Source: Gammaproteobacteria bacterium
GTDB lineage: Bacteria; Pseudomonadota; Gammaproteobacteria; Poriferisulfidales; Poriferisulfidaceae
NCBI GenBank assembly: GCA_026706895.1
Contig: JAPOXW010000028.1
Coordinates: 1 to 37,591 of the forward strand
Length of the DNA: 37,591 nucleotides
Reading direction: 5' to 3'
Of the stretch, positions 1-9,268 are shown in pieces (position 1 is the stretch's first letter; each line of letters starts with the position of its first letter). Below the pieces are notes generated by a model, which had not been told where the DNA came from, did not search any database, and worked only from the letters and a program-made list of their open reading frames with translations. Made by a program: the position numbers and the translations under genes.

Positions 1-458
1 GCGACAGCGCGGGCGTGCCGAGATTGCCGCCGGTCTCGGTCTCGAGGCCCGCCTCCTTGAGCAGGTGCGCCGCCAGCAGCGTGGTGGTGCTCTTGCCGTT
101 GCTGCCGGTGATGCCAAGCACCGGCGCGTTCGCCTCGTGGGCGAACAGTTCGATGTCCCCGTACACCTGGGCGCCCCCTGCCCGCGCGGCGCGCAATGCC
201 GGGTGATCGAGTGAAACGCCGGGGCTCACGATCACGGTGTCCGCGCTCTCGAATTCCCTGAGATCCGGATCGCCGGACACCACCGACGCTTCCGGGCAGT
301 CCTCCCGCAACCGGGCCAGCGCCTGCTCCTTGGGCGCGCTGTCCCAAACCGTGAACGGTTCGTTGCGGCGATGCAGGTAGTGCGCCACCGACAGGCCGGT
401 GACGCCAAGGCCCACGACCAGGGTTCGCATCGTAACGGGGGTCGTCGTCGAATCCATG
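1..458 (-). CDS. murD: UDP-N-acetylmuramoylalanine--D-glutamate ligase MurD (5' part, runs off the window)
   Basis: MurD adds D-glutamate to UDP-MurNAc-L-Ala in the cytoplasm during peptidoglycan precursor synthesis. About 152 N-terminal codons are present. The N-terminus carries a nucleotide-binding-like stretch (LVVGLGVTGLS), and the Mur-ligase P-loop [12 protein letters not shown] lies near residues 115-126. The ATG at 458 is preferred over the in-frame ATG at 431 because GGAGGG precedes it at good spacing. It lies directly downstream of mraY (stop at 470) as the last dcw gene visible here. The C-terminal domain is beyond the left edge. Confidence 0.93.
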
Positions 459-469
459 TCTTCCCTCCT

Positions 470-1546
470 TTACCGAACTTTCAGGGTGGCCAGCCCCAGC
501 AACACCAGGACCACCGTGATGATCCAGAAACGGACCGCGATACGGGGTTCCGGCCAGCCGCGCAACTCGAAGTGGTGGTGCAACGGCGCCATGGCGAAGA
601 TGCGCCGGCCGGTGAGCCGGTAGGAGACCACCTGCAGCACCACCGACAGGGTCTCCATCATCATCACGCCGGCCATCAGGATCAAAACGATCTCCTGGCG
701 CAGCATGACCGCCACCGCGCCGAGCGCGGCACCGATCGCGAGCGCGCCGACGTCACCCATGAAGACCTGCGCCGGGTAGGTGTTGAACCACAGGAATCCA
801 AGCCCCGCCCCTACCAGCGCGGCGCAGTACACGATCATCTCGCCGGCCAGCGGGACGTGCGTGATGCCGAGGTATTCGGCGAATTCCACGTGCCCGGTGG
901 CGTAGGCGTATACGCCAAGCCCGCCGGCGATCAGCACCGACGGCATGATGGCCAGCCCGTCCAGGCCGTCGGTCAGGTTGACCGCATTGCTCATCAGGAC
1001 CAGCATGAACGCGGCCAGCGGCACGAACGCCCAGCCCAAATCGAACTGCCACTCCTTGATGACCGGAAACACCATGCGGGTCTCCACCGGATCGGTCGCG
1101 CTGGCGTACAGCGCGAGAGCGATGCCGACTCCGGCCAGCACCTGCAGTGAAAATTTCAGGCGCGCGGTGATGCCGCGGCCGTTTCGGAACTTGTAGAAAT
1201 CGTCGAGGATCCCGATCATCGCGTACAGCCCGGTCACGGCCACCAGGACCCACAGGTAACGGTTGCCCCAGGACCCCCACAGCAGCACCGAGCCGAGCAA
1301 GGCCAGGATGATCAGCACCCCGCCCATGGTCGGCGTGCCGCCCTTGGACTGGTGCGAGGCCGGCCCTTCGTCGCGCACCGTCTCGCCGATATCCCGCGCG
1401 CGCAGCCAGCGGATCACCGCCGGACCGATCAACAGCGCGATGCCGAGGGCCGTCAGCAGCGCCAGGATGCCGCGGACCGTCAGGTACTGGAACAGCGCGA
1501 AACCGGGATCGAATTGTTCGAGGGAAGCGAACAGTTCAAGCAGCAT
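470..1546 (-). CDS. mraY: Phospho-N-acetylmuramoyl-pentapeptide-transferase MraY
   Basis: MraY transfers phospho-MurNAc-pentapeptide to undecaprenyl phosphate, forming lipid I at the inner membrane. The 358-residue product has about ten hydrophobic segments and the family signatures: [13 protein letters not shown] near the first cytoplasmic loop, the acidic [21 protein letters not shown], and the LHHHFE loop near the C-terminus. Length matches the family (about 360). The start at 1546 lies inside the end of murF (11-bp overlap), which suggests translational coupling. Upstream in-frame codons are not MraY-like and are shadows of murF. Confidence 0.97.
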   Translation of the reverse strand: MLLELFASLEQFDPGFALFQYLTVRGILALLTALGIALLIGPAVIRWLRARDIGETVRDEGPASHQSKGGTPTMGGVLIILALLGSVLLWGSWGNRYLWVLVAVTGLYAMIGILDDFYKFRNGRGITARLKFSLQVLAGVGIALALYASATDPVETRMVFPVIKEWQFDLGWAFVPLAAFMLVLMSNAVNLTDGLDGLAIMPSVLIAGGLGVYAYATGHVEFAEYLGITHVPLAGEMIVYCAALVGAGLGFLWFNTYPAQVFMGDVGALAIGAALGAVAVMLRQEIVLILMAGVMMMETLSVVLQVVSYRLTGRRIFAMAPLHHHFELRGWPEPRIAVRFWIITVVLVLLGLATLKVR

Positions 1547-2891
1547 TGGCTTCTTCCTCCGGCATGAGCCGCGCCACCAGGCACTCCAGTCGCGCCGCGC
1601 GCGAGCCCTTGACCAGCACCGCATGCTGGGAACCGAGTTGCGCCCGCAACTCGCCCGACAGCGCTTCCACGTCCGTGCAAGCCTGCCCACCCGAACCGAA
1701 TGCACGGGCGGCACGCACGGCGTGCGGACCCAGCACGTAGAGCCGGGACACGCCGGCCTTGCGCGCGTAGTCGGCCACCTCCTCATGGCACTCCGCGCTG
1801 TACAGGCCGAGTTCCTTCATCTCTCCCATGACCATCCACGACTCCCTTCCCTGCGCCACCAGCACGTCGATGGCCGCATGGAAAGACCCGGGGTTGGCGT
1901 TGTAGCTGTCGTCGATCAATTGCGCGCCGCCGCAACCCTCGACCAACCGCAGCCGGCCGCCGACTTCAAGCCGGAAACCCGAAAGCGCCCGTGCCGCCCG
2001 CTGGAACGGCACGCCCAGCGCCACCGCCAACGCGGCCGAGCAAGCCGCGTTGCGCGCGTTGTGTATTCCGGCCAGCGTCCATTCGACCTCGACGTTCTCG
2101 CCGCTGTGGCGGAATTCAAGCCGCGACGGGGCGCAGGGATATGCGTAGACGTCCGCCTGCACGTTCAGGTCCGCCGCGAACGTCAGCACCTCGTGCGGGG
2201 CGGCGGCGGTCCGCCATTGGAACGCAAACCCGTCCTCGGCATTGATCACCGCGACGCCCTCTTTCCCCAGGCCTTCGAAGATCTCGGCCTTCGCACGGGC
2301 CACGCCCTGCAGGCTGCCGAAACCTTCCAGGTGCGCCTGCGCGGCACAGGTGATGGTGGCCGCCTGCGGTCGCGCCAGCGCCGTCAACTGCCGAATCTCG
2401 CCCGGATGGTTGGCACCCATTTCGATTACCGCGTAGCGGTGGCTATCGTCCAAGCCCAGCAGGGTCAACGGCACGCCGATATGATTGTTCAGGTTGCCCG
2501 CCGACGCCAGCGTACGGTCCTCGCCGCTCAAAATCGCGGCCGTCATCTCCTTGGTCGTGGTCTTGCCGTTGCTGCCGGTGATGCCCACCACCGCAGCGCG
2601 ATGCTCCGCTCGCCACTTCGCGGCAATCCGCTGCAGCGCCGTGAGCGTGTTCGGGACTACGATCTGCGGGCAGTCCACGGCGAGTTCGCGCGCCACCATC
2701 ACCCCCACCGCACGGTCTTCGCACCGTGCCGCAAAATCGTGCCCGTCGAAGTTCTCTCCCTTCAGGGCCACGAACAGTTCCCCGTCCTTCAGGGTCCGGC
2801 TGTCCGTGCCGACCCCCTCGACGGGCGCATCCGCGCCCTTGAGTTCGCCGTCGGCCCAAGCCGCCAGCTGCGCCAGCTGCATTATCTTCAT
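1536..2891 (-). CDS. murF: UDP-N-acetylmuramoyl-tripeptide--D-alanyl-D-alanine ligase MurF
   Basis: MurF adds the D-Ala-D-Ala dipeptide to the UDP-MurNAc-tripeptide, the last cytoplasmic step of precursor assembly. The 451-residue protein shows the three-domain Mur-ligase layout: an N-terminal UDP-binding part ([15 protein letters not shown]), a P-loop [14 protein letters not shown] near residues 105-118, [14 protein letters not shown] and [12 protein letters not shown] in the central domain, and [11 protein letters not shown] in the C-terminal part. The start overlaps the end of murE by 4 bp, continuing the coupled dcw series. Confidence 0.97.
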   Translation of the reverse strand: MKIMQLAQLAAWADGELKGADAPVEGVGTDSRTLKDGELFVALKGENFDGHDFAARCEDRAVGVMVARELAVDCPQIVVPNTLTALQRIAAKWRAEHRAAVVGITGSNGKTTTKEMTAAILSGEDRTLASAGNLNNHIGVPLTLLGLDDSHRYAVIEMGANHPGEIRQLTALARPQAATITCAAQAHLEGFGSLQGVARAKAEIFEGLGKEGVAVINAEDGFAFQWRTAAAPHEVLTFAADLNVQADVYAYPCAPSRLEFRHSGENVEVEWTLAGIHNARNAACSAALAVALGVPFQRAARALSGFRLEVGGRLRLVEGCGGAQLIDDSYNANPGSFHAAIDVLVAQGRESWMVMGEMKELGLYSAECHEEVADYARKAGVSRLYVLGPHAVRAARAFGSGGQACTDVEALSGELRAQLGSQHAVLVKGSRAARLECLVARLMPEEEANAA

Positions 2892-4354
2892 GCGTCGGCC
2901 TCCAGCGCCGCGCGCACGGCGGCATGATCGGAAAACGGCCGCGTTTTCCCGGCTGCGACCTGTTCGGACTCGTGACCCTTGCCGGCAATCAGCACCGCCT
3001 CGCCGGGGGCCGCTTCCCGAACCGCCCGGCGGATCGCCTCCGCGCGGTCATGTTGCACCGCGACGGACGCGGATTTCGGGATGCCCTTCAGGATGTCCTC
3101 GACGATTCGCTCGGGCGCCTCGCTGCGCGGGTTGTCGTCGGTCAGGGTCACCCGGGCGGCCAGTCGCTGCGCCACTTCGCCCATGCGCGGGCGCTTGCCG
3201 CGGTCGCGGTCGCCGCCGCAACCGAACACGCAGTGGATGTCCGCCCCGAAATGTTCGCGCAACGCGCCAAGCGCCGCCTCCAGCGCATCGGGCGTATGCG
3301 CGTAATCGATGAACACCGGGCCCGGCGCCCGGGCCACGCGCTCCAGCCGGCCCGGCACCGGCGACAGGCCTTCCATCGCCGCCGCCACCTTCTCCATCGA
3401 CACGCCCCGCGCCTGCACGGCGGTCGCCGACAGCAGCAGGTTCATCACGTTGAAACGACCGTACAGGCCCGGCACCTGCACGGCATGGGTTTCGCCGCCT
3501 GCCGTCCACTCGAACGACAAGCCCTCCGCCGTCAGCCCGGTCACGCGCGCGGTCGACTCCGCCGGCGCGTCCATCGCGCAGGTATGGACCCGCGCCTTCG
3601 ATTCCATCTGCTCGGCGAGTCCGTGCCCGAACGGATCGTCAATATTGATGACGGCGCGTTCCGGCTCGAGTTCCGTGAACAGGCGCCGCTTGGCCGCGGC
3701 ATACCGTTCCGGGGTCTGGTGGTAGTCGAGATGATCGCGCCCCAGCGTGGTGAACACCGCCGTCTCGAAGCGCACCGCATCGCAGCGGTGCTGGTCCAAG
3801 GCATGCGACGAGACCTCCAGTACGGCAACCGTGTCGCCGCGCTGCGCCATGTCGAAGAGTTCCGCCTGCAGCCGCACGGCATCCGGCGTGGTGTGGCCGG
3901 TCGCGTGCAGGGCGCTCAACCGGCCGGCGCCCAAGGTCCCGATGACGCCGCAGGATTGTTCCAGTGCGCCCAGGATCTGTGCGATCAGGTGGCTGGTGGA
4001 TGTCTTGCCATCGGTGCCGGTGATGCCGATGACCGGCAATTGCGCCGAAGGGTCGCGGTAGAAGCGCCCGGCGATCGCGCTGAGCGAGCGGGACAGGTCC
4101 GGCACCGCCACGCACGGGACGTCCGCCCAAGGCTGCGCCTGATCCGGATCCGGTTCGTAGATCACCGCCGCCGCGCCCTTCCCGAGCGCCTCGGGCAGCC
4201 CCTCGAGGCCATGCCGCCGGGTTCCCCGGCAGGCCGCAAAAAGATCCCCGGGACGGATCGCCGCGCTACGGCACTGAATGCCGGCGATCGCGCAGTCCCG
4301 GGGAACGGGGGCAAACCCTTCAAGTAAATCCGACAGCGACGCCTGCAGGCTCAT
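2888..4354 (-). CDS. murE: UDP-N-acetylmuramoyl-L-alanyl-D-glutamate--2,6-diaminopimelate ligase MurE
   Basis: MurE adds the third stem-peptide residue. The 488-residue product contains the P-loop GITGTDGKTSTSHL, the HTTPDA segment, and the DNPR motif (TDDNPRSEAPERI) that in characterised MurE proteins selects meso-diaminopimelate over lysine, so a Gram-negative type wall is inferred. The ATG at 4354 forms an ATGA overlap with the ftsI stop. A longer open frame upstream exists only as a shadow of ftsI. Length agrees with the family (about 490). Confidence 0.97.
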   Translation of the reverse strand: MSLQASLSDLLEGFAPVPRDCAIAGIQCRSAAIRPGDLFAACRGTRRHGLEGLPEALGKGAAAVIYEPDPDQAQPWADVPCVAVPDLSRSLSAIAGRFYRDPSAQLPVIGITGTDGKTSTSHLIAQILGALEQSCGVIGTLGAGRLSALHATGHTTPDAVRLQAELFDMAQRGDTVAVLEVSSHALDQHRCDAVRFETAVFTTLGRDHLDYHQTPERYAAAKRRLFTELEPERAVINIDDPFGHGLAEQMESKARVHTCAMDAPAESTARVTGLTAEGLSFEWTAGGETHAVQVPGLYGRFNVMNLLLSATAVQARGVSMEKVAAAMEGLSPVPGRLERVARAPGPVFIDYAHTPDALEAALGALREHFGADIHCVFGCGGDRDRGKRPRMGEVAQRLAARVTLTDDNPRSEAPERIVEDILKGIPKSASVAVQHDRAEAIRRAVREAAPGEAVLIAGKGHESEQVAAGKTRPFSDHAAVRAALEADA

Positions 4355-6051
4355 CCGGTCCCTCCCGGCGAAGCCTGGATCATCAATTCCTGGTTGTCCG
4401 GCGGCACGTTCAGCAGGCGCAGCGCCTCGCGCGCCACTTCCCGGAACACCGGTCCGGCCACCTCGCCGCCGAAATACCTGCCACTGCGGGGGGTGTCCAC
4501 CAGCACCAGGATCGCCAAGCGAGGATGCCGCGCCGGCACGACCCCGGCGATCATCGCGACGTGGTGCCGGTCCGAGTAGACGCCGTCGACCATCTTGCGC
4601 ACCGTGCCGGTCTTGGCCGCCACGGTGTAGCCCGGCAGTCGCACCCGCCGGGCGGTTCCTTCGGGCCCGGTCACCCCCTGCAGCATGCGCAACACCGCAT
4701 CGCAGTACTCGCGCGGGAGCATGCGCTCGCCGTCGGCCTGCGGGTGGGCCAGGAAACTGATCGGGTGGCGCACGCCGCGGTTGCCGAGCACCATGTACGC
4801 CTGCGCGATGTGCAGCGGCGTCGCGGACAGGCCGTAGCCGTAGCCGAGGCTGGCCTGGTCGGTGCGCACCCACTGGTCCGGTTCGCGCAGAATGCCGACC
4901 GCCTCGCCGGGGTAACCGATCCGAAGCGGCTGTCCGAAGCCGATCCGGTCGAGCGTCTCCCACAGGGTGTCGCCGGGCAAATCCAGTGCGATGCGGGCCG
5001 CCGCCACGTTGCTGGACTTGACCAGGACGCCGTGGAGATCGAGTTCTCCGAAATTCCGGATGTCGCTGATCCGGTGCCCGCCGATGCGCCAGTGACCGGG
5101 CGTGGTGTCAATCCGGTCGTTCGGGCCATAGATCCCGCTCGCCAGTGCGACCAGGACGGTGAACGGCTTCATCACCGAGCCCGGCTCGTAGAGGTCGGTG
5201 ACGGCACGGTTGCGGCGCCGGTCGGGGTCGGCGGACCGATCCCCGTTGGGGTTGTACGAAGGTGCCTGAACCATGGCCAGCACCTCGCCGGTGACCACGT
5301 CCAGGACCACCACGGTGCCGCTCTGCGCGCGGTGCTTGAGCACGGCCCGTTGCAGTTCCTGGTAGGCGTGGTATTGCAGCCAGAGGTCGATCCCGAGACG
5401 CAGGTTCTCGCCGTGCTTCGGCGGACGCAGCTGAGCCAGGTCGTCGATGATCCGGCCATGGCGGTCCTGCCGCACCTGGCGCGCGCCCGGCTGTGCACGC
5501 AGGCGCGAGTCGAACGCGAGCTCGAGTCCCTCTTGTCCCTTGTCGTCGATGTCGGTCCCGCCGAGCAGCTGCGCCGCGACCGCGCCTGCCGGGTAGTAAC
5601 GGCGGTATTCCGTGACCAGGCCGACACCCGGGATCTGCAGCGCAGTCACCTTTTCCGCCTGGCCCGGCGTGATCTGCCGGCGCAGGTAGACGAACTTCCG
5701 ATCTTGCCGGTCGAGCACCAGCCGCTTCAGCTTCGGCCGGGACAGGTTCAGCAGTTTGGACAGTTCGAGCCACCGGCCCTCCACCTTGAGCAGCGACTTG
5801 GGCTCGGCCCAGACCGACTGCACCGGGGTGCTGATTGCGAGCGGTTCGCCGTGCCGGTCGAGCAGCATGCCGCGGGACGCCGGGATCGGCACCGTCCGCA
5901 ACTGCCGGCTTTCGCCCTGCGCGGTCAGGAATTCCTGTTCGGCGTACTGCAACTGGACGGCACGGCCGACCAGGCCGATTCCGATCAGCAGGAACAGGCT
6001 CAGCACCAGGCGGCGGCGCCAGTTGTAGGAGACGCGGCGGGCAACCTTCAT
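4351..6051 (-). CDS. ftsI: Peptidoglycan D,D-transpeptidase FtsI (PBP3)
   Basis: FtsI is the septum-specific transpeptidase of the divisome. The 566-residue protein has a short basic cytoplasmic N-terminus, one membrane anchor (about residues 16-32, LSLFLLIGIGLVG), a PBP dimerisation domain with SRGMLLDRHGEPLA, and a penicillin-binding domain. The catalytic motifs are visible: SVMK (active-site serine tetrad, in EPGSVMKPF), SSN (in VKSSNVAA) and KTGT (in AAKTGTVRK). It overlaps ftsL and murE by ATGA junctions. Confidence 0.97.
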   Translation of the reverse strand: MKVARRVSYNWRRRLVLSLFLLIGIGLVGRAVQLQYAEQEFLTAQGESRQLRTVPIPASRGMLLDRHGEPLAISTPVQSVWAEPKSLLKVEGRWLELSKLLNLSRPKLKRLVLDRQDRKFVYLRRQITPGQAEKVTALQIPGVGLVTEYRRYYPAGAVAAQLLGGTDIDDKGQEGLELAFDSRLRAQPGARQVRQDRHGRIIDDLAQLRPPKHGENLRLGIDLWLQYHAYQELQRAVLKHRAQSGTVVVLDVVTGEVLAMVQAPSYNPNGDRSADPDRRRNRAVTDLYEPGSVMKPFTVLVALASGIYGPNDRIDTTPGHWRIGGHRISDIRNFGELDLHGVLVKSSNVAAARIALDLPGDTLWETLDRIGFGQPLRIGYPGEAVGILREPDQWVRTDQASLGYGYGLSATPLHIAQAYMVLGNRGVRHPISFLAHPQADGERMLPREYCDAVLRMLQGVTGPEGTARRVRLPGYTVAAKTGTVRKMVDGVYSDRHHVAMIAGVVPARHPRLAILVLVDTPRSGRYFGGEVAGPVFREVAREALRLLNVPPDNQELMIQASPGGTG

Positions 6052-6314
6052 GGGCTCAGCAGGTTGACCTTCGACGGGTCGGGCCGGCGCATGCGCAGGC
6101 GTTTCGTCGCTTCCTTTTCCACGCGCGCGTAGGCGGCCAGGGTGCCCTGTTCAAGCAGCAGCCGCCCCCAGTCGGTCTGCAGGCGGTGGTAAGTCTCGCG
6201 CTGTTCCTGGATCTGCTTGAACGCGGTCTGGTTCGAGTGCTTGACGTAGACCACGCCGATCGCCACCGTGAGGTTGGCGAACAGGAGCAGGCCCCACAGG
6301 ATCATGCCGCGCAT
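6048..6314 (-). CDS. ftsL: Cell division protein FtsL
   Basis: FtsL is a small bitopic divisome protein that forms a complex with FtsB and FtsQ. The 88-residue product has one membrane segment at about residues 4-22 (MILWGLLLFANLTVAIGVV) followed by a periplasmic helical part rich in Gln, Glu, Arg and Leu (KQIQEQRETYHRLQTDW), typical of its coiled coil. The assignment rests on size, topology and its fixed position between rsmH and ftsI. An alternative start three codons later (6305) is possible. Confidence 0.9.
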   Translation of the reverse strand: MRGMILWGLLLFANLTVAIGVVYVKHSNQTAFKQIQEQRETYHRLQTDWGRLLLEQGTLAAYARVEKEATKRLRMRRPDPSKVNLLSP

Positions 6315-7234
6315 GGCAACCTCCGGGCGGTACGCAGCCGGGCCGAGCGGGCGCGCGGGTTGCGGTCGATTTCGTCGGAGGCCGGGCGAACCAGATCGAA
6401 TACTTCCAGCACGGGCTCGAACGGCGGGGCCGGCCGATGCCGGCCGACCGGCGGCGGCTGGCTGGCCGCGCGCAGGAAGCGCTTGACGATGCGATCCTCC
6501 AATGAATGGAAACTGATCACCGCAAGCCGCCCTTCGTCCGCCAGCAGCGCGACGACCTGCCCGAGCAGGGTTTCCAATTGCTCGAGCTCGCGGTTGATGA
6601 AGATGCGGATCGCCTGGAAGCTGCGGGTGGCCGGGTGCAGGCGCGCCTCGGCCCTCGGCACCGTGCGTTCGATCAGTTGCGCCAACGGGCGGGTGTGGGC
6701 CAGGGGAGTGTGTTCGCGGGTCTCGACGATGGCGCGGGCGATGCGCCGGGCGTAGCGCTCCTCGCCGAATTCGGACAAGACGCTTGAGATCTCGTCTTCC
6801 GCGGCCTGTGCGAGCCACTGCGCGGCGGTGCGCCCGTCGCCGCTCATGCGCATGTCGAGCGGACCGTCCTCGCGGAAGCTGAAGCCGCGTTCCGGAGAAT
6901 CAAGTTGTGCCGAGGAGACGCCGAGGTCCAGCAGCAACCCGTCGACTTGCCGCTGCAGGCCAGCCTGGGCGAGGCGCTCGGGCAGGGTCGCGAACGCATC
7001 CTGCACCACGGTCACTCTCGGGTCGCCTCCGAACGTGCGGTGGGCGTGGGCGCAGGCTCCGGGGTCTCGGTCCACAAGCCATAACCGGCCACCATGGCCG
7101 AGTCGCGAGAAGATTTCGCGCGCATGTCCGCCGCGGCCATAAGTGGCGTCGACGTATAGGCCGTCGGGACGGAGGGCGAGTCTGACCAGGGTTTCGCGCA
7201 GAAGGACCGGTTCATGCGTCTGCCCCGCCGCCAT
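6302..7234 (-). CDS. rsmH: 16S rRNA (cytosine1402-N4)-methyltransferase RsmH (MraW)
   Basis: RsmH methylates N4 of C1402 in the decoding centre of 16S rRNA using S-adenosylmethionine. The 310-residue product begins HEPVLLRETL and has the SAM-binding region DATYGRGGHAREI, followed by LDLGVSSAQLDSPERGFSF and ISFHSLEDRIVKRF, all RsmH signatures. The ATG at 7234 overlaps the mraZ stop by one base (TGATG), and the gene runs 13 bp into ftsL. RsmI, which methylates the 2'-O of the same nucleotide, is encoded nearby at 8322-9164. Confidence 0.97.
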   Translation of the reverse strand: MAAGQTHEPVLLRETLVRLALRPDGLYVDATYGRGGHAREIFSRLGHGGRLWLVDRDPGACAHAHRTFGGDPRVTVVQDAFATLPERLAQAGLQRQVDGLLLDLGVSSAQLDSPERGFSFREDGPLDMRMSGDGRTAAQWLAQAAEDEISSVLSEFGEERYARRIARAIVETREHTPLAHTRPLAQLIERTVPRAEARLHPATRSFQAIRIFINRELEQLETLLGQVVALLADEGRLAVISFHSLEDRIVKRFLRAASQPPPVGRHRPAPPFEPVLEVFDLVRPASDEIDRNPRARSARLRTARRLPCAA

Positions 7235-7683
7235 CAGAGTTTGAGGTTGGTCACGGTCTGGGCGAGTTCGGGGTCGTTCAGGACCCGCGCCCAGTTTTCG
7301 TAGCGCTGCTCGTCGGTCTGCGCCGACCACAGCACCAGCTTGTGGCTCTGGCCGATCAGTTCCGCGTCGCGCTCAAGCCCGGCGTAGCGGCGCAGGCTCG
7401 GCGCCAGCAGCAACCGGCCCTGACCGTCGAGCTGCCGTTCGTCGGCATGCCCGAGGATCATCTCCTGCAATACGCGATTGGCGGGGCTTCCGCTCGGCAG
7501 GTCCTGCAGGCGCTGCTCCAGTTCCTGCCATACCGGCCACGGGTAGATTGCGAGGCTGCGGTCGTGGTACATGGTCGCGACCACGTGGCCGTCGCATTGT
7601 TCGATGAGAGGTTCTCGAAAACGGCCGGGGACCGCGATGCGGCCCTTCTCGTCGACGGTCAATAAACACGACCCCCTGAACAT
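7234..7683 (-). CDS. mraZ: Transcriptional regulator MraZ
   Basis: MraZ is a DNA-binding protein of the AbrB-like double-SpoVT fold that autoregulates the dcw cluster. The 149-residue product starts MFRGSCLLTVDEKGRIAVP and carries a second copy of the half-domain (RQLDGQGRLLLAPSLRRYAG) around residues 75-95, which is the diagnostic tandem arrangement. The ATG at 7683 is chosen because homologous sequence starts there. It lies 27 bp downstream of four phased TGGAA repeats that look like its own operator. Confidence 0.96.
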   Translation of the reverse strand: MFRGSCLLTVDEKGRIAVPGRFREPLIEQCDGHVVATMYHDRSLAIYPWPVWQELEQRLQDLPSGSPANRVLQEMILGHADERQLDGQGRLLLAPSLRRYAGLERDAELIGQSHKLVLWSAQTDEQRYENWARVLNDPELAQTVTNLKL

Positions 7684-7709
7684 AGCCCCGGCCCCCCGTA
7701 AGTGGATGA

Positions 7710-7744
7710 TTCCACTTATTTCTAATAATTTCCATTTTATTCCA
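7710..7744 (-). promoter_or_regulatory. Putative MraZ operator: four 10-bp-phased TGGAA-like repeats
   Basis: On the minus strand the pentamer TGGAA occurs at 7744-7740, 7734-7730 and 7714-7710, with TAGAA at 7724-7720, so all units are exactly 10 bp apart (5-bp motif, 5-bp spacer). MraZ is known in E. coli to bind direct GTGGG-type repeats with 5-bp spacers upstream of its own gene. The phasing and position match, though the pentamer differs slightly. Repression by overlap with the -10 element is inferred. Confidence 0.75.
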
Positions 7745-7761
7745 TTAGAAAGATAAAGCAA
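7734..7761 (-). promoter_or_regulatory. Candidate dcw (mraZ) promoter
   Basis: On the minus strand TTGCTT (7761-7756) and TAAAAT (7739-7734) are separated by 16 bp, an acceptable sigma-70 arrangement. The -10 hexamer falls inside the TGGAA repeat array, which would let MraZ block polymerase. The surrounding 7690-7830 stretch is strikingly AT-rich compared with the flanking genes, so other promoter readings are possible. Confidence 0.5.
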
Positions 7762-7963
7762 CCATATCTTGAAATAATTAAGATTTGTGGCACAAGTCTA
7801 TGTAATATTTATATTTTATATAGATATTCTCCGTCAATTCCCTGAAATATCAGCAGCGGGCCGGGCTGGATTCCGGGCGGAAATTCCCACTTTCCTTCCA
7901 CCGGGGCGGCATGGAAAAACTTTCTCGGTTGATGGCCCAACTGCATGAAAAGCCGGGAGATGG

Positions 7964-8299
7964 GGGAAGCGGGCCTGTAAGCCGGGTTCTGTCGAGGGCA
8001 GCCATTCATCTGGGCGGGACGTCGCCGCCCCGCTCTAGCGACCTACCCGGGAGCCATGCAGGACATCATGATCGCCCCCCTATTGGGTCTTGCTCCGGAT
8101 GGGGTTTACCCTGCCGCGTCTGTTGCCAGCCGCGCGGTGCGCTCTTACCGCACCTTTTCACCCTTACCGGACGAGTCCGGCGGTATCTTTTCTGTGGCAC
8201 TGGCCGTGGGCTTGCGCCCCCCAGGCGTTACCTGGCATCCCGTCCTGTGGAGCCCGGACTTTCCTCCGCACAAGGCAGCGGCTGCCCGGCCCGCTTCCT
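7964..8299 (-). ncRNA. rnpB: RNase P RNA (M1 RNA, bacterial type A)
   Basis: RNase P RNA is the catalytic RNA that trims the 5' ends of tRNA precursors. Read on the minus strand, the segment starts near GAAGCGGGCCGGGCAGCC and contains the conserved GAGGAAAGTCCGGGCTCC. It continues through CCAGGTAACGCCTGGGGGG and GGTAAACCCCATCCGGAGC and ends CCGGCTTACAGGCCCGCTTC. The outermost 5' and 3' bases pair (GAAGCGGGCC with GGCCCGCTTC). Length of about 336 nt and these landmarks fit type A. Ends are good to a few bases. Open frames across it on the plus strand are spurious. Confidence 0.96.
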
Positions 8300-8321
8300 T
8301 GCCCATCATACTCCCTGCCGG

Positions 8322-9164
8322 TCAGCGCTTCAGCGCCAGTGCGCGAGCGTACGCCGCCTTGTGCGTCGCACCCAGGCAGTCCCGCGCCAGGGCGGCTGCC
8401 GTGCGCACCCCGATGCCCACCTCAAGCAGCGGCCCGAGGAACGCGTCCAAGGTTTCGTCCGGAACGCCCGCCTCTTCTCTCGCACCCTCGACCACCACCA
8501 CGAACTCGCCGAGTTCGGGGATGCGTTCCGGGCCCAGTTCTTCTACCGGCCCGCGCCAGACCTGTTCGTGCTGCTTGGACAATTCCCGCACCCAGACCAC
8601 TTGCCGGCCCGCTTCCAACTCCGCTTGAAGATCCTGCGCCAGTGCCCGGATCCGGTGCGGTGCCTCGTACACCGCCCAGGTGCGCGTCTCGTCGGCCAGC
8701 TCCGCGAGCCGCCGGCGTCGCGCCGGTGCGCGTGCCGGCAAGAATCCCTCGAACACGAACCGCGCGGCATCCAGCCCGGCGACCGACAGGGCCGCCACCA
8801 CCGCGCACGGCCCCGGCAGCGGCACTACCGCGACCTCCTCCCGGAGCGCGGCCTCCACCAACCACCGGCCGGGATCGCTGACCAGCGGCGTGCCCGCGTC
8901 CGATACCAGCGCACCCGATGCACCCGAACGCAGGGACCGGACCAGTGAGGAAGTCATCCGCGCCTCGTTGCCGCGATGCAGGCTGCGCAGGTTCGCCGCC
9001 GACCCCAGGTGCGCCATCAGCTTGCGGGTATGCCGGGTATCCTCCGCCGCGACCCAGGTCACCGAGCACAGCACGTCGCGGGCCCGGGCGCTCAGGTCGG
9101 CCAGGTTGCCGATCGGCGTCGCCACCACGTACAGGGTCGAAGGCTCGGCGGTCCAGTCTGGCAT
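8322..9164 (-). CDS. rsmI: 16S rRNA (cytidine1402-2'-O)-methyltransferase RsmI
   Basis: RsmI methylates the ribose of C1402 in 16S rRNA. The 280-residue protein belongs to the tetrapyrrole-methylase fold, seen in VVATPIGNLADLSARA near the N-terminus, VAAEDTRHTRKLMAHLG, VSDAGTPLVSDPG and VPLPGPCAVVAALSVAGL. The start at 9164 (MPDWTAEPSTLYVV) has GGAGG about 10 bases upstream. It is transcribed towards rnpB and divergently from lpoA. The rsmI/lpoA pairing resembles the yraL-yraM pair of enterics, but with opposite orientation. Confidence 0.96.
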   Translation of the reverse strand: MPDWTAEPSTLYVVATPIGNLADLSARARDVLCSVTWVAAEDTRHTRKLMAHLGSAANLRSLHRGNEARMTSSLVRSLRSGASGALVSDAGTPLVSDPGRWLVEAALREEVAVVPLPGPCAVVAALSVAGLDAARFVFEGFLPARAPARRRRLAELADETRTWAVYEAPHRIRALAQDLQAELEAGRQVVWVRELSKQHEQVWRGPVEELGPERIPELGEFVVVVEGAREEAGVPDETLDAFLGPLLEVGIGVRTAAALARDCLGATHKAAYARALALKR

Positions 9165-9268
9165 CGGGGCTTGTCCTCCGGCGCCGGGCGCGGCGCCGCA
9201 CCCATCATACCGGCTCCCCCGCCAGGCGGGAAACCCAGCCTTTACAATAAGGTCTTTCCTGCAAGGCC

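Noticed and set aside
371-6132. Many long plus-strand open frames over the dcw cluster
   Set aside because: All are antisense to recognisable mur/fts genes, are His/Arg/Gln-rich and lack domains.
7911-8948. Long plus-strand open frames across the RNase P RNA and rsmI
   Set aside because: They are antisense to rnpB and rsmI; long open antisense frames are common in GC-rich coding DNA.
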